Assembly: GCA_949741915.1 (NCBI GenBank)
Contig: CATJOM010000060.1
Location: forward strand, 1 to 61,456
Direction: 5' to 3'
From: an uncultured Candidatus Melainabacteria bacterium
Lineage (GTDB): Bacteria > Cyanobacteriota > Vampirovibrionia > Gastranaerophilales > Gastranaerophilaceae
DNA: 61,456 nucleotides
In this document: positions 19,376 to 28,628 of the stretch, piece after piece
How the letters are laid out: each line of letters opens with the position of its first letter
How positions within the stretch are numbered: position 1 is the stretch's first letter
Program-made: the position numbers and the translations under genes
Notes under the pieces: generated by a model
The model's database searches: none
What the model was told of the DNA's origin: nothing
The model's input: only the letters and a program-made list of their open reading frames with translations

Positions 19376-19410
19376 AAAAATGACTATAAGAAACTCTTAT
19401 AGTCATTTTT
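19376..19410. terminator. Bidirectional intrinsic terminator
   Basis: A perfect 11-bp stem (TGACTATAAGA with TCTTATAGTCA, 3-base loop), flanked by A5 and T5, lies between convergent genes and can serve both. Confidence 0.85.
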
Positions 19411-19420
19411 AAGTAATTCT

Positions 19421-21031
19421 TTATAACTCAATCACAAGTGTAATTTCGGCTGATTTTGTGCCAAACCCGCTCTGAGGTGGTTTCATATATGACAGTGTTT
19501 CTCTTACGCTCTTTTTGATGATTTCATCAATCTGACTGGAGCCAGAGGTTTGAGCTATTTTGAGGGATTGAATATCGCCATTGTGCCCAAATTTAATATC
19601 AACCTTGATCAGGCTGCTTTTTGCGGTTTCATTAGATAGCAGTAGATCGTTTTGCAGATTTAGTTTTATATTTTTTCCAACAAGCTGCAGGAACTTTTTG
19701 TAATTAGATTTATCTGCAAGGTTCTCGGGTACCTCCCAGGAAACCTTGTTAATTGTTGCAATAATAGGCTCTCCGTTCGCCTCGCTTGCAAGCGCATAAT
19801 CATTTCCCTTGCCATAATATCCGCTTGTTGAATTATAAAAGTCTTCTGGTAAGCCTTCGGTTGTGCCGTCTAATTCTCCTTGGCTTTCATCAAATGGCAG
19901 TTCTGCCCCTGCTGTATATTCATCAGCATTGGCAATAGGATCGGGCGAAGAGCCAGATTGCCTTGTGATTGCAAAGCCTGCAATACCAACAAGAATCAAA
20001 GCGCAAAGTGCCATTGCTGCAATTTTTTTCTTTTTGCTTCTTGGCGGCACAACAACATCGTCGCCGCTGCCTTCAAATTCAGGTCTGTCTCTAAAAATAT
20101 AATCTATTGTGTTTTTCTTGAATCTTTGTGCCGCCCTTTGTGCTGCGCTCATCATTGGAACAACATTATCAGTATCCTGTGCAGCATCTTGATTCAATGA
20201 TGCTTTGCTTAACATTCCAGTTACAGAATTTTTTCTTGGCAAAACAGGTGCGTTTGATGGTGCACTAGGTAGCGCAACAACTTTAGAATCCGCCGCCATA
20301 CCTTGCTTTTTGTGAAGCAGATACTTATTGTAATATTTCTCAATTGTTCTCGGGTATGCCTTTGCATTTTTTGCAGCATTGTCAAATTCTATTACATCTA
20401 CAAGTTTTTTTGTGCAAGTTTCACAGGTTAAAAGGTGCTGAATTAGCATTTTTTTATAGCTTGTAGATAGTTCATTGTCAATAAACCTTAAAAACAATGA
20501 CATGCACTCAAGATGCTTTCCAATAACTGCAGGCAGAGGCCCTGGGATTTTTATTAATTTCTTAAGGTCCTCAGCACTTTTTAATTTATCCTCTGGGGGA
20601 TAGAAAAATTTATTATCTTTTTTTGAGGAAATTACATCTGTTGGGTTTAAATACCCTATGATTTTTGTTTCTTTAAGCATTGCGCCTATCTGCACTACAA
20701 GATAAAAATGAGGCAGAATATCAAGTTCTGAATGAATCCTTGGAACCTTAATGGTTTTTTCTCTAAAAACGGTTATGACATCAATTCTGTAGTTGTTATA
20801 ATAGATGTCTGTTATTTTGAATTCCTCAAGCAGTCTTGGAATTTTGTGAAGGCTTTTTGAAACCTGCACTTTTATTTTGCCTGCAAGAAACCAGTTGACA
20901 GCACTCGTAATTCCTATTAAATCAATCATTCCTCTTTTTCTTGAAAGAGGATGAGACATTTTTGATGCCACCATTTTTGCATATTCGTTTTGATCGTCGC
21001 TTATTTTTAATAAAGAGCCTGTATAGGTCAT
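19421..21031 (-). CDS. DUF1822-like / zinc-finger / TonB-C-like membrane protein
   Basis: With ATG 21031 (GGGAGAG upstream; a longer start at 21106 lacks one) the protein has 536 residues. The first 180 resemble cyanobacterial DUF1822 proteins in pattern (AVNWFLAGKIKVQVS, then a VPRIHSELDILPHFYLVVQ-like block). A HLLTCETC segment near residue 210 resembles an anti-sigma zinc-finger box. One transmembrane helix lies near 335-355, after a KKKK stretch. The last 100 residues resemble a TonB C-terminal domain (SLIKVDIKFGHNGDIQSL to the end). The topology suggests a cytosolic regulatory part and a periplasmic part. The domain calls are by eye and moderate. Confidence 0.55.
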   Translation of the reverse strand: MTYTGSLLKISDDQNEYAKMVASKMSHPLSRKRGMIDLIGITSAVNWFLAGKIKVQVSKSLHKIPRLLEEFKITDIYYNNYRIDVITVFREKTIKVPRIHSELDILPHFYLVVQIGAMLKETKIIGYLNPTDVISSKKDNKFFYPPEDKLKSAEDLKKLIKIPGPLPAVIGKHLECMSLFLRFIDNELSTSYKKMLIQHLLTCETCTKKLVDVIEFDNAAKNAKAYPRTIEKYYNKYLLHKKQGMAADSKVVALPSAPSNAPVLPRKNSVTGMLSKASLNQDAAQDTDNVVPMMSAAQRAAQRFKKNTIDYIFRDRPEFEGSGDDVVVPPRSKKKKIAAMALCALILVGIAGFAITRQSGSSPDPIANADEYTAGAELPFDESQGELDGTTEGLPEDFYNSTSGYYGKGNDYALASEANGEPIIATINKVSWEVPENLADKSNYKKFLQLVGKNIKLNLQNDLLLSNETAKSSLIKVDIKFGHNGDIQSLKIAQTSGSSQIDEIIKKSVRETLSYMKPPQSGFGTKSAEITLVIEL

Positions 21032-21210
21032 TTTCTCTAGTTCTCTCCCAATAATAAGATGACACACAATTGAAATATTTTCAAATAAGTTAAAAAATCG
21101 TAGCATGATTTAATATAACTTAATATTTGGTCATTTTTTAGCAATAAATATTATTTTGATGTTTAATAATAGGTACAGTATTGGAATTATATTAAAGAAA
21201 AGAGCTAGTT

Positions 21211-21954
21211 TTGAACATCGCAAGAATTCATGGTGTGTGTACAGGCATTGGCAATAAGCTGACAGGCGCAGTGAAAAAAGCGGCAGGTGCCATAAGGGCG
21301 GATAGGGCAATAACCCATTGTGTCATACCTAATAAAGCAGTGGTTGCGTTTAGTGAAAAAAATAATCAAACAAGCTTAAAATTTTTAGATAGAAACAAAA
21401 AACCATTTTATACATGTACAGTTGACGGTAATAAAACTAGCCATTATAATCGAATGTTGTGCAAGCAAGCTGAACTTCCAAAGGAAGATGTATCGTTTTT
21501 CTCAATTATAGATGGCGGCATTAAAGAGACACCTGTAAAAAAGAGTACAGACGCCCCAATAGGAGTAATAGTAAAGAGGCCTGATGAAAGAGTAAACCTT
21601 GATATATCAAAGGCAACAATTACAAGGCTTGAAAATAAAAGCATGACTATTCCAGAGCTTATGTCTATGGGGATTGACAACGGTTTTAACATTGAACCCG
21701 TTTTTGAAAATTTAAATAAAGTCATGAATGCAAATATTTTTAACTACAATAATATTGAAAGAGTTGTTGTTTCAAAGGACAATTCAAAAATGACATTTGT
21801 TTCAAAAAATGGTGTAAGTGCGTTCATGGATTTTACCACAAGAAGGCGTGACATCAGTATGATTACAAAAGAGGGGCTTTGCATTCCGTTTTTAAGCGAT
21901 AAAAAAGGCCTGGCACTGAATGAAGCCTTTGAGAATATTGCCTTGCAAATGTAA
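21211..21954 (+). CDS. Uncharacterised protein with TTG start
   Basis: 247 residues, no recognised family. The frame begins at TTG 21211, preceded by AAAGAAAAGAG; no ATG is available before residue 61. Repeated short segments (VVAFSEKNN, VVVSKDNSKMTFVSKNG) suggest two related beta-rich lobes joined by a helical linker. No membrane segment or catalytic signature. It diverges from the TonB-C-like gene by 179 bp and ends at a hairpin before glyS. Confidence 0.55.
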   Translation: MNIARIHGVCTGIGNKLTGAVKKAAGAIRADRAITHCVIPNKAVVAFSEKNNQTSLKFLDRNKKPFYTCTVDGNKTSHYNRMLCKQAELPKEDVSFFSIIDGGIKETPVKKSTDAPIGVIVKRPDERVNLDISKATITRLENKSMTIPELMSMGIDNGFNIEPVFENLNKVMNANIFNYNNIERVVVSKDNSKMTFVSKNGVSAFMDFTTRRRDISMITKEGLCIPFLSDKKGLALNEAFENIALQM

Positions 21955-21978
21955 AAAACTTTTCACATTTTCTTTTTT
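21947..21978 (+). terminator. Probable terminator before glyS
   Basis: AAATGT pairs with ACATTT, extended by A/T pairs, followed by a TCTTTTTT tract. It overlaps the stop codon of the preceding gene and ends 17 bp before the glyS ATG, so it might also reduce read-through into glyS. Confidence 0.45.
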
Positions 21979-21994
21979 GTAATAGAATTGACTT

Positions 21995-24073
21995 ATGAAA
22001 AACTTTTTATTTGAAATTTTAGTACAAGAAATGCCCTATAAATTTATATCATCTGGGCTGGAACAATTAAAAAATGCATTTATTGCATTGTTTAATGACA
22101 ATAATATTGGTTATGAAGATATAAATGGCTATGCCACCCCAAGGCGGCTTGCTGTTTTAATCACTGGTCTTATTGAAAGCCAGGAAGATGAAACAAAGGA
22201 TATAAAGGGTCCTATTATAAAGGCTGCAATTGATGAAAATGGTAATTATACTATGGCAGCTCTTGGTTTTGCAAAGAAAAACAGAATTAACGAGAATGAG
22301 CTCTATCAAAAAGATGGCTATATATATGCAAGGGTAGAGAAAAAAGGCAGAAAAACCAAGGATATCCTTGAAGAAAATATTGAACACATGGTTTTAAAGC
22401 TTCAAGGACCGCATTTTATGCGCTGGGGCAATTTCGATGAAAAATTTACGCGACCAGTAGAAAATGTTCTTGCCATCTATGGCGATGAAGTTTTAGACTT
22501 TAAAATTATAGATAAAAAAGCCGTAAATAAAACAAAAGGACATAGGTTTTCTAAAATAAGCGAGGTTCAAATCACAAACCCGCTAAATTATCTTGAAGAG
22601 CTTAAAAAAGCAAATGTTTATGCTGACATTGCTGAGCGCAGAGAGCTAATCGTATCATCTGCAAAAAAAATGGCTGCGGATAACGGGCTCAAAATTGAGT
22701 TTGACAAGCTCCATGATTTGTTGGATGAAATTGTATATATAACTGAATACCCCATTCCTGTTCTGTGTGAATTTAATGAAAAATATCTTGATATTCCTGA
22801 CATTGTAAGCACAACAGAAATGTCAAAAAATCAAAGGTATTTTCCCCTTTATGATATTAATACAGGCAAACTTTCAAACAGATTCATCACCATGGCAAAT
22901 TTTGTTGGTACTGATGAAGAATCAATTAATAATATAAAGGCTGGAAACCAGCGGGTTGTTAGTGCAAGACTTGAAGATGGTATATTTTTCTATAATGATG
23001 ATGCAAAAACTTCCTTGATTTCAAAGGTTGAAAATCTTAAAGGAATGACTTTTCAAAGAGATTTGGGTACGCTTTTTGATAAAACAGAAAGAATTATCAA
23101 TATTTCAAAATACTTATGTGAAGAATTGCAGCTTCCATCTGGCGAACAGACTGATGTTTTAAGGGCAGCAAAACTTTGTAAGGCTGATTTAAGTACAAAG
23201 CTTGTATTTGAATTTACCGAGCTGCAAGGTTTTATTGGCGAAAATTATGCTCTAAACTCAGGCGAAAAAGAAAATGTGGCAGAGGCCATCAAGGAACATT
23301 ATTTCCCATTAAATGCAGGTTCTGAACTGCCTGCATCAATTGAAGGCAAAATTGTTTCAATAGCAGATAAAATCGATACAATTTCTTCCGTGTTTTTGAC
23401 AACTCAAAAAGACAAAAAGAAAAAACGCCCGACGGGTTCCAATGATCCTCTTGGGGTAAGACGTGCTGCTATTGGTATTTTAAGGATTATAATTGAATCT
23501 GGACTTAAAATTAACATAAATAATCTGGTGGATTTTTCTGTTAACAAAATAGCCAAAGACTTTAATTTGGATGTAGAAAATTCTCTAAAGACCGAACTTT
23601 TAGAGTTTATAATCGATAGGCTTTTTGTTATGTTTGAAGAAGATTTTGATATCGAAATTCTTGAAGCGCTGCGCAAAAATTCGCCACTTTCAAATTTGAA
23701 AGCATTTAAAGAAAAATGTGAAAATCTAAAATCTCAAAAAGAACTACAAAATTTCAAAGATTTTGTTGAACAAGCCAAAAGAATTTCAAGAATCACAGAA
23801 GGCGTGGATAAAAATCTTTTATTAATTGATGTGAATTCTGCCGAGTTAAAAAGCGAAGAAGAAAAAAATTTGCTCATAGCTTTAAATAGCTTAAGTAAAG
23901 CGGACTGTGTCCAGGATTTATATTACCTGACACCTGTTATTGGTAAATTCTTTGAGGCTGTCCTTGTTAATGATGAGAATGTTAAAGACAAAAACAATAG
24001 ATTATCTTTATTGCTTAAACTCAGAAATAAATTTGAATCTTTTGCAGACTTTACCAAGTTTAAAAAACAATGA
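21995..24073 (+). CDS. glyS: Glycyl-tRNA synthetase beta subunit
   Basis: The 692-residue protein matches the beta chain of the tetrameric bacterial GlyRS, which binds tRNA-Gly while the alpha chain carries the aminoacylation site. Signatures: LFEILVQEMPYKFI at the start, the YATPRRLAVLI block near residue 45, KGPIIKAA near 69, an HD-like middle domain (GFIGENYALNSGE near 408) and a C-terminal anticodon-binding helical domain. The alpha subunit gene glyQ is not in this window. The stop overlaps the next start (ATGA). Confidence 0.96.
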   Translation: MKNFLFEILVQEMPYKFISSGLEQLKNAFIALFNDNNIGYEDINGYATPRRLAVLITGLIESQEDETKDIKGPIIKAAIDENGNYTMAALGFAKKNRINENELYQKDGYIYARVEKKGRKTKDILEENIEHMVLKLQGPHFMRWGNFDEKFTRPVENVLAIYGDEVLDFKIIDKKAVNKTKGHRFSKISEVQITNPLNYLEELKKANVYADIAERRELIVSSAKKMAADNGLKIEFDKLHDLLDEIVYITEYPIPVLCEFNEKYLDIPDIVSTTEMSKNQRYFPLYDINTGKLSNRFITMANFVGTDEESINNIKAGNQRVVSARLEDGIFFYNDDAKTSLISKVENLKGMTFQRDLGTLFDKTERIINISKYLCEELQLPSGEQTDVLRAAKLCKADLSTKLVFEFTELQGFIGENYALNSGEKENVAEAIKEHYFPLNAGSELPASIEGKIVSIADKIDTISSVFLTTQKDKKKKRPTGSNDPLGVRRAAIGILRIIIESGLKININNLVDFSVNKIAKDFNLDVENSLKTELLEFIIDRLFVMFEEDFDIEILEALRKNSPLSNLKAFKEKCENLKSQKELQNFKDFVEQAKRISRITEGVDKNLLLIDVNSAELKSEEEKNLLIALNSLSKADCVQDLYYLTPVIGKFFEAVLVNDENVKDKNNRLSLLLKLRNKFESFADFTKFKKQ

Positions 24074-25215
24074 ATATCCTTCTTGTAACCGATTTATACC
24101 CGCTTTTTGAAAATGAAGCTGGGATTCCTTTAACTGTAAAGGACTTTGCTCTTGGCTTTGAAAAAGAAGGCTGCACCGTAAAGGTTTTTCGCCCAAATTT
24201 TATGCTTAATGTATTTTTAAGGGGCAGGAAACTCTATCGAAATGGCAAATATGCTGATAAAGGTTCCAATATTCAAATTTTCAACAAAAATTTTCTTTTT
24301 CCATTTAGAAGAAACAGTGTCATTAGGGCATGCAAAAAATACTTTAAGGATGAAAAATTTGACGTTATATTGGCCCATATGCCCTCTGGAATTTTGTGTG
24401 CAGATATAATATCAAAAGCATGGAACATTCCTATGCTCGGCGCAGTTCACGCTAGTGATATTAAGGTTTTATCCGATATAAAATATGTTTTCTTCAAACA
24501 GAGGATGATTGAGGCTTATAAAAATTGCAAATGCATTTTACCAAGATCCTTTTGGCTGAGAGATAAAATTAAAAAATTAATCCCAGGACTTGAAAAACCC
24601 TGTGAAATCATTTATTCGGGTGTTCCTATTAAAATAATAGAACAGAACGAAAAAATAGAGCCCAAAAAATTCAATTCCAAAAAAGCTAAAATTTTAACTG
24701 TCTCAAGCTTGATAAAAAGGAAGAATATTAACTCCTTGATTTTGGCTTTTAAAAAATTGCAGAAAAAATATCCGAATATATCTCTTGAAATAATTGGCGA
24801 TGGCAAATTAAGAGAAAAACTTGAAATTATTAATGTTAAAAGCAAGGCTTGTGCCAAGTTTTTAGGACGCCTTCCAAAAGATGAAGTTTTTAAAAAGATG
24901 AGAGAATCAGATATTTTTATACTACCATCAAAGAAGGAAACCTTTGGAATGGTTTATATGGAGGCTCTATCATCAGGTATGGTTGTGTGCTGCACTAAAA
25001 ATTCCGGCATAGATGGTATCTTGAAAGATGGAGAAAATGGCTTTTTAATAAAGCCTGATAAAAAAAATATTCATAAAGCTCTTGAAAAAATTTTAAAGCT
25101 AAAGCCCAAAGGGTTTGAAGAAATATCCAAAAATGCCTTAATAACGGCTAAAATGTTTTCTTATGAAAATTCAATAAAAAATTATTTGGAAAAAATTGAA
25201 CTTTTTAGGCTATAA
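24070..25215 (+). CDS. Glycosyltransferase family 4 (GT-B)
   Basis: The 381-residue protein starts with MNILLVTDLYPLFENEAGIP, as in GT4 enzymes, has the acceptor-side loop GAVHASDIKVL near residue 138, and shows the C-terminal donor-binding domain with KILTVSSLIKRKN near 207, IIGDGKLREKL near 240 and the KKETFGMVYMEALSSG retaining-GT4 E-x7-E motif near 288. It is probably a cytosolic enzyme of surface glycan synthesis. It overlaps glyS by 4 bp (ATGA), so translation is likely coupled, although the functions are unrelated. Confidence 0.88.
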   Translation: MNILLVTDLYPLFENEAGIPLTVKDFALGFEKEGCTVKVFRPNFMLNVFLRGRKLYRNGKYADKGSNIQIFNKNFLFPFRRNSVIRACKKYFKDEKFDVILAHMPSGILCADIISKAWNIPMLGAVHASDIKVLSDIKYVFFKQRMIEAYKNCKCILPRSFWLRDKIKKLIPGLEKPCEIIYSGVPIKIIEQNEKIEPKKFNSKKAKILTVSSLIKRKNINSLILAFKKLQKKYPNISLEIIGDGKLREKLEIINVKSKACAKFLGRLPKDEVFKKMRESDIFILPSKKETFGMVYMEALSSGMVVCCTKNSGIDGILKDGENGFLIKPDKKNIHKALEKILKLKPKGFEEISKNALITAKMFSYENSIKNYLEKIELFRL

Positions 25216-25251
25216 TAAATATGCACAAATTAGACTGATAAGGAATATTCA

Positions 25252-25905
25252 ATGCAAGCAAGACGCGCTTCAAGAGAACTAGCACTTATAATATTTTCAC
25301 AAATTGGGAAAGACATAAATAAATATAACAATGATGACTTTGGACAGATGGTCTTAGGTTCCGTTAGAACGTTAATTAGCAACTGTCAGGAGGAAATTTC
25401 TATAGTTACTTCGGGCCTTTCTAATCTAAAAGAATATGTCAATGATTTTGAAAATAATCATCCGGAAAATCTTGCAAGGCCTATTGATGCCCATAACATA
25501 CCAGTTGAAATGCCTTTAACATCAAAGATGAAGGAAGATATTAATTTAATTATGGATGTAGCAGAAAAGTCTTTGTCTGCTCTTGATGTTGCAGAATTGA
25601 GCATTTTGTCAGGACAGAGCGATGTAAGACGCTATATCCATAAAATAATTAAAACCTATAAAGAAAAAAATTCTGAAATCGATGGCGTAATTAAAGAGCT
25701 TGCATCTGGCTGGGATATTGAAAGGTTGTTTAAGATAGACAAGGATATTTTAAGGATTGCAATCACAGAGCTTTTATTTATTAAGGATGCACCTGTAAAG
25801 GTGGTTATAGATGAAGCACTGGAACTTGCCAAAAAATATTCAACAGACGAATCGCCTTCATTTATAAATGGTATTCTTGCAAAAGTGGTTGAGGTGTATG
25901 TTTAA
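25252..25905 (+). CDS. nusB: Transcription antitermination factor NusB
   Basis: NusB joins NusE (S10) on boxA RNA for rRNA antitermination. The 217-residue protein starts with RRASRELALIIFSQ and ends with the characteristic WDIERLFKIDKDILRIAITELLF and VVIDEALELAKKYS blocks. It is longer than E. coli NusB (139) owing to an insert of about 60 residues after the first helices (STVTSGLSNLK to KMKEDI region), as in some cyanobacterial relatives. AAGGAA precedes the ATG. Its last 8 bp overlap ftsY. Confidence 0.93.
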   Translation: MQARRASRELALIIFSQIGKDINKYNNDDFGQMVLGSVRTLISNCQEEISIVTSGLSNLKEYVNDFENNHPENLARPIDAHNIPVEMPLTSKMKEDINLIMDVAEKSLSALDVAELSILSGQSDVRRYIHKIIKTYKEKNSEIDGVIKELASGWDIERLFKIDKDILRIAITELLFIKDAPVKVVIDEALELAKKYSTDESPSFINGILAKVVEVYV

Positions 25906-26887
25906 TTTCTTTAAAAAAAAGTCTGAAAAATCGGATATAAATACATCTGATATACATGAGAGCAAACAATCTAAAAATGATAAACAAGAAAAGGTTTCGA
26001 CAGGGGGTTTCAGTTTAAAAGATGTATTATCCAAAACTTCATCTTTTCTTGTAAAGAATGTGCTTGATGTGGTTTCGGGTGACGAAATAAGTGAATATGA
26101 GCTTGAAGATATTGAGGCAATGCTGATTAAGGCTGATTTAGGCCTAGAGCTTTCTAGTGAAATAACAACAGAAATTAAAAAAAAGAAGGTTAAATCATCT
26201 GACCTCAAGGATTTTTTAAGGCAGAAATTTCTTGAAATTCTGCACTTGGCTGGTTCAAACAGATTATTATATGATAAAGATAAGCTTAATATCTACTTTG
26301 TAGCAGGAATAAATGGCGCGGGAAAAACTACACTCATAGGTAAATTTGCACATAAGCTGAGAAACGAAGGCAAAAAGGTTCTTTTGGCTGCAGGCGATAC
26401 TTTTAGGGCAGCAGCCGAAGAACAGCTAGACATCTGGGCACAAAGAGCAGGCGCTGAAATAGTAAGGAAAGATAAGGCAGATAGCGCGAGTGTTGTTTAT
26501 GAGGCAATTAAAAAGGCGCAAAATGAGGGCTATAATGTCCTAATTATTGATACAGCTGGCAGGCTTCAAAATAAGTTCAACCTGATAGAAGAACTTAAGA
26601 AAATCAAAAATGTGATATCAAAAAATGCGTCAGATAGTATTGTTGAAAGCATTCTGGTTTTGGATGCGAACCTAGGCCAAAACGGCCTTAGCCAAGCTAA
26701 AGTTTTTGGCGAGGCAATTGATATAACATCTGTTGCCTTAACAAAACTTGATGGTTCTGCTAAGGGTGGCATTATTCTTGCTGTTGCAAAGGAATACGGT
26801 CTTCCTGCAAAGCTAATCGGTGTGGGTGAAAAAATTGACGATTTAAAAGATTTTAACCCAGATGAATTTATCGAGGCTATATTTTAA
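25898..26887 (+). CDS. ftsY: Signal recognition particle receptor FtsY
   Basis: FtsY docks SRP-ribosome complexes to the membrane translocon. I choose ATG 25898 (329 aa), giving an MFNFFKKKSEK start like other FtsY proteins and an 8-bp overlap with nusB (ATGTTTAA). Domains: a short acidic/basic A region, the NG domain with GINGAGKTT (about 137-145), DTFRAAAEEQL, DTAGR, and TKLDGSAKGG. It is the last chromosomal gene before the prophage. Weak A/T hairpins at 26885-26907 and 26918-26948 may end the transcript. Confidence 0.96.
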   Translation: MFNFFKKKSEKSDINTSDIHESKQSKNDKQEKVSTGGFSLKDVLSKTSSFLVKNVLDVVSGDEISEYELEDIEAMLIKADLGLELSSEITTEIKKKKVKSSDLKDFLRQKFLEILHLAGSNRLLYDKDKLNIYFVAGINGAGKTTLIGKFAHKLRNEGKKVLLAAGDTFRAAAEEQLDIWAQRAGAEIVRKDKADSASVVYEAIKKAQNEGYNVLIIDTAGRLQNKFNLIEELKKIKNVISKNASDSIVESILVLDANLGQNGLSQAKVFGEAIDITSVALTKLDGSAKGGIILAVAKEYGLPAKLIGVGEKIDDLKDFNPDEFIEAIF

Positions 26888-26982
26888 GAATAGCTTGGTT
26901 CTTTTTTGTAAGGCATAAAACCAAAATATATAAAGCCATATATGGTTTAAAAACTATAAATAACGCTTTTCATAGAACCAGC

Positions 26983-27400
26983 TGTAATGGGACTGGAAGT
27001 TTGGCAATTTTTGAAATGGGGCATATCTTAGACAGGATAAGGGTTTAGGGAGAGTTTTGGAGTTTGGCAAAAAGTTCCCTTTTTTCCATTTTTCTTCCTT
27101 AAAATTTCCTTTAAAAAATCTTTTAAAAATCAATCAGGGAGGGAAATACAGGCTAATTAAAGGTTTGGGGCATGGAAATTTTTTGGAAGTTTTTAAAAAA
27201 TCGGGTCAAAAGGCTTATAATATGCGGATTTATGGGTGATAATAAACTGCCTAACCCCGGACAGGCGCGGACAGGGTGCGGACAATTCTTTTGTAAACTT
27301 CCAAAATAGGCTGTATCGACTTTGTAGTGTGGATTTGAGGCATATTTTGGAAATGGGTGAAATTATGGAGAATCTGGATAAAATTAACAAAAATTAATAA
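26983..27400. promoter_or_regulatory. Candidate left end with transposase-site-like repeats
   Basis: A G-rich, protein-free stretch contains several related motifs: GGAAGTTTGGCAATTTTTG (26995), GGAGTTTGGCAAAAAG (27059), TTTTTGGAAGTTTTT (27181), the reverse AAACTTCCAAAA (27296) and TTTTGGAAATGGG (27344). Multiple degenerate end sites in both orientations are what MuA-type transposases bind. Three CGGACAG words at 27258, 27268 and 27279 lie roughly one helical turn apart. No gene is supported between 26888 and 27642; the 60-codon ORF at 27057 lacks coding character. Confidence 0.5.
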
Positions 27401-27642
27401 GATTTAGGATTTGAATGATTATTTGTATAAATGGGGTGAAAGATACGTATAGTGGTGCTTTTAGCTCATTGTTATACAATTATCATATATGTATTGTCAC
27501 TGCATCCGGTTTGGTGGCTTTTAATAAAAATTATTGTATTATCTAACCCTTCCTTGGCTTTAATTATTTTATTTATTATACCATATTTAAGCTTATTGTA
27601 TCCTGTTTAAACAGCCTTTAAAGTATATTTAAAAGTGATTTA

Positions 27643-27984
27643 TTATTTTATAAAATCATCAGCATATTTTATTAAGTCATAAAGAGAGGCTTTAGCATTA
27701 CCATTTACTGTGATAAAACCATCTTTATCATCTAGCCAAAATTCATCAGGCAAGAATCCTAATTCTAATAGATTTTCAGTAATTGCGTATATATCTTCAC
27801 CTATTGAAACCGCAACACCATCCAGGAAATCATCAATAAAGATATGTATCAGGGTTGTATTATTACATTTAAGCGGCCAGGCTCCTTTAAATTGAAATTT
27901 AAATATATGGGTTGTTGATATTCTTTTATACTTTTTACTGAATTTTTTAAATTGTTTGAGTTTTATTTTAATGTTTATCCCCAT
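27643..27984 (-). CDS. Prophage early-region protein, unknown
   Basis: 113 residues, the last gene of the leftward early operon. A basic N-terminus (KIKLKQFKKFSKKYKR) precedes a beta-rich middle and an acidic C-terminal helix (LYDLIKYADDFIK). No family recognised. It starts 16 bp inside the end of the small membrane-protein gene, consistent with translation in the same transcript. Confidence 0.55.
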   Translation of the reverse strand: MGINIKIKLKQFKKFSKKYKRISTTHIFKFQFKGAWPLKCNNTTLIHIFIDDFLDGVAVSIGEDIYAITENLLELGFLPDEFWLDDKDGFITVNGNAKASLYDLIKYADDFIK

Positions 27985-28138
27985 GTATCTTTATCATCCT
28001 TGCACAAAATACAGGATCACGTGCAAATCTACACTCAGGAACCTGGTTTATGGCACTATGGTCTGCATTGTAGTATAAAAAGATAATTACAACTACTATA
28101 AGTGCAATAATGGTGTTAATAATGTTATTTGTATTCAT
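27968..28138 (-). CDS. Small single-pass membrane protein
   Basis: With ATG 28138, preceded by GAGG, the product has 56 residues: a transmembrane helix (IINTIIALIVVVIIFLYY) and a short tail with two Cys (ECRFARDPVFC). It overlaps its upstream neighbour by 14 bp. Function unknown; a phage membrane protein active on the host envelope is possible. Confidence 0.5.
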   Translation of the reverse strand: MNTNNIINTIIALIVVVIIFLYYNADHSAINQVPECRFARDPVFCARMIKIHGDKH

Positions 28139-28628
28139 TTTTAACCTCATTGATTATGTCTAAAATATCTTTATGCCAGCATACTGCGCAATCTGCACCT
28201 AAACCATAATTATCACAGCATATATTGCATCTGTGTTCAAAGTGTTCTTCAATCTTCTCTAATGCCAGTTTATAATTCAGCAGTTTACCCATATTTTCTA
28301 CAGTTAAATCAAAGGTTTTTTCATCAATGGTTATGAATCCTTTATCATTTAGTTTGTTTTTTAATTCTTCGCATTCCTGCTTTATTGTTAAATATTTATA
28401 TCCCATCTGCTTGTTGACGTCTTTAAAATCTGTTGCTAATTTTTTATATCTTTCGCATTCCTGTTCTTTTGCTTTAAGTTGCTTGTAATAACAATTAGGA
28501 TGCAATTTACATTTATCTAAGCCGTCTAAACATACATTATATTCATCCAGAGTGCCGTCAAATTCTTCAAAACATTCACACCCACTTACATCTACACCAT
28601 TAATTATTACTTTTTTGCTATCTGTCAT
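28125..28628 (-). CDS. Cys-rich coiled-coil prophage protein
   Basis: 167 residues. The N-terminal part has clustered Cys (GCECF, CLDGLDKCKLHPNC), followed by a coiled coil rich in KEQECERYKKL and KQECEELKNKL heptads, and a C-terminal CNICCDNYG...CAVCWHKD group that could bind zinc or be a zinc-ribbon remnant. I know of no function. It overlaps the next small gene upstream by 11 bp. Confidence 0.6.
   Translation of the reverse strand: MTDSKKVIINGVDVSGCECFEEFDGTLDEYNVCLDGLDKCKLHPNCYYKQLKAKEQECERYKKLATDFKDVNKQMGYKYLTIKQECEELKNKLNDKGFITIDEKTFDLTVENMGKLLNYKLALEKIEEHFEHRCNICCDNYGLGADCAVCWHKDILDIINEVKNEYK

Noticed and set aside
26918-26948. Inverted repeat after ftsY as a prophage end or strong terminator
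   Set aside because: A weak A/T stem with a bulge and no T tract; it lies on the host side of the first end-like motif. I keep it only as a possible weak terminator.
27057-27239. 60-codon ORF at the prophage left end
   Set aside because: Composition is Phe/Lys/Gly low complexity, it overlaps the end-site repeats, and no ribosome-binding site is present.
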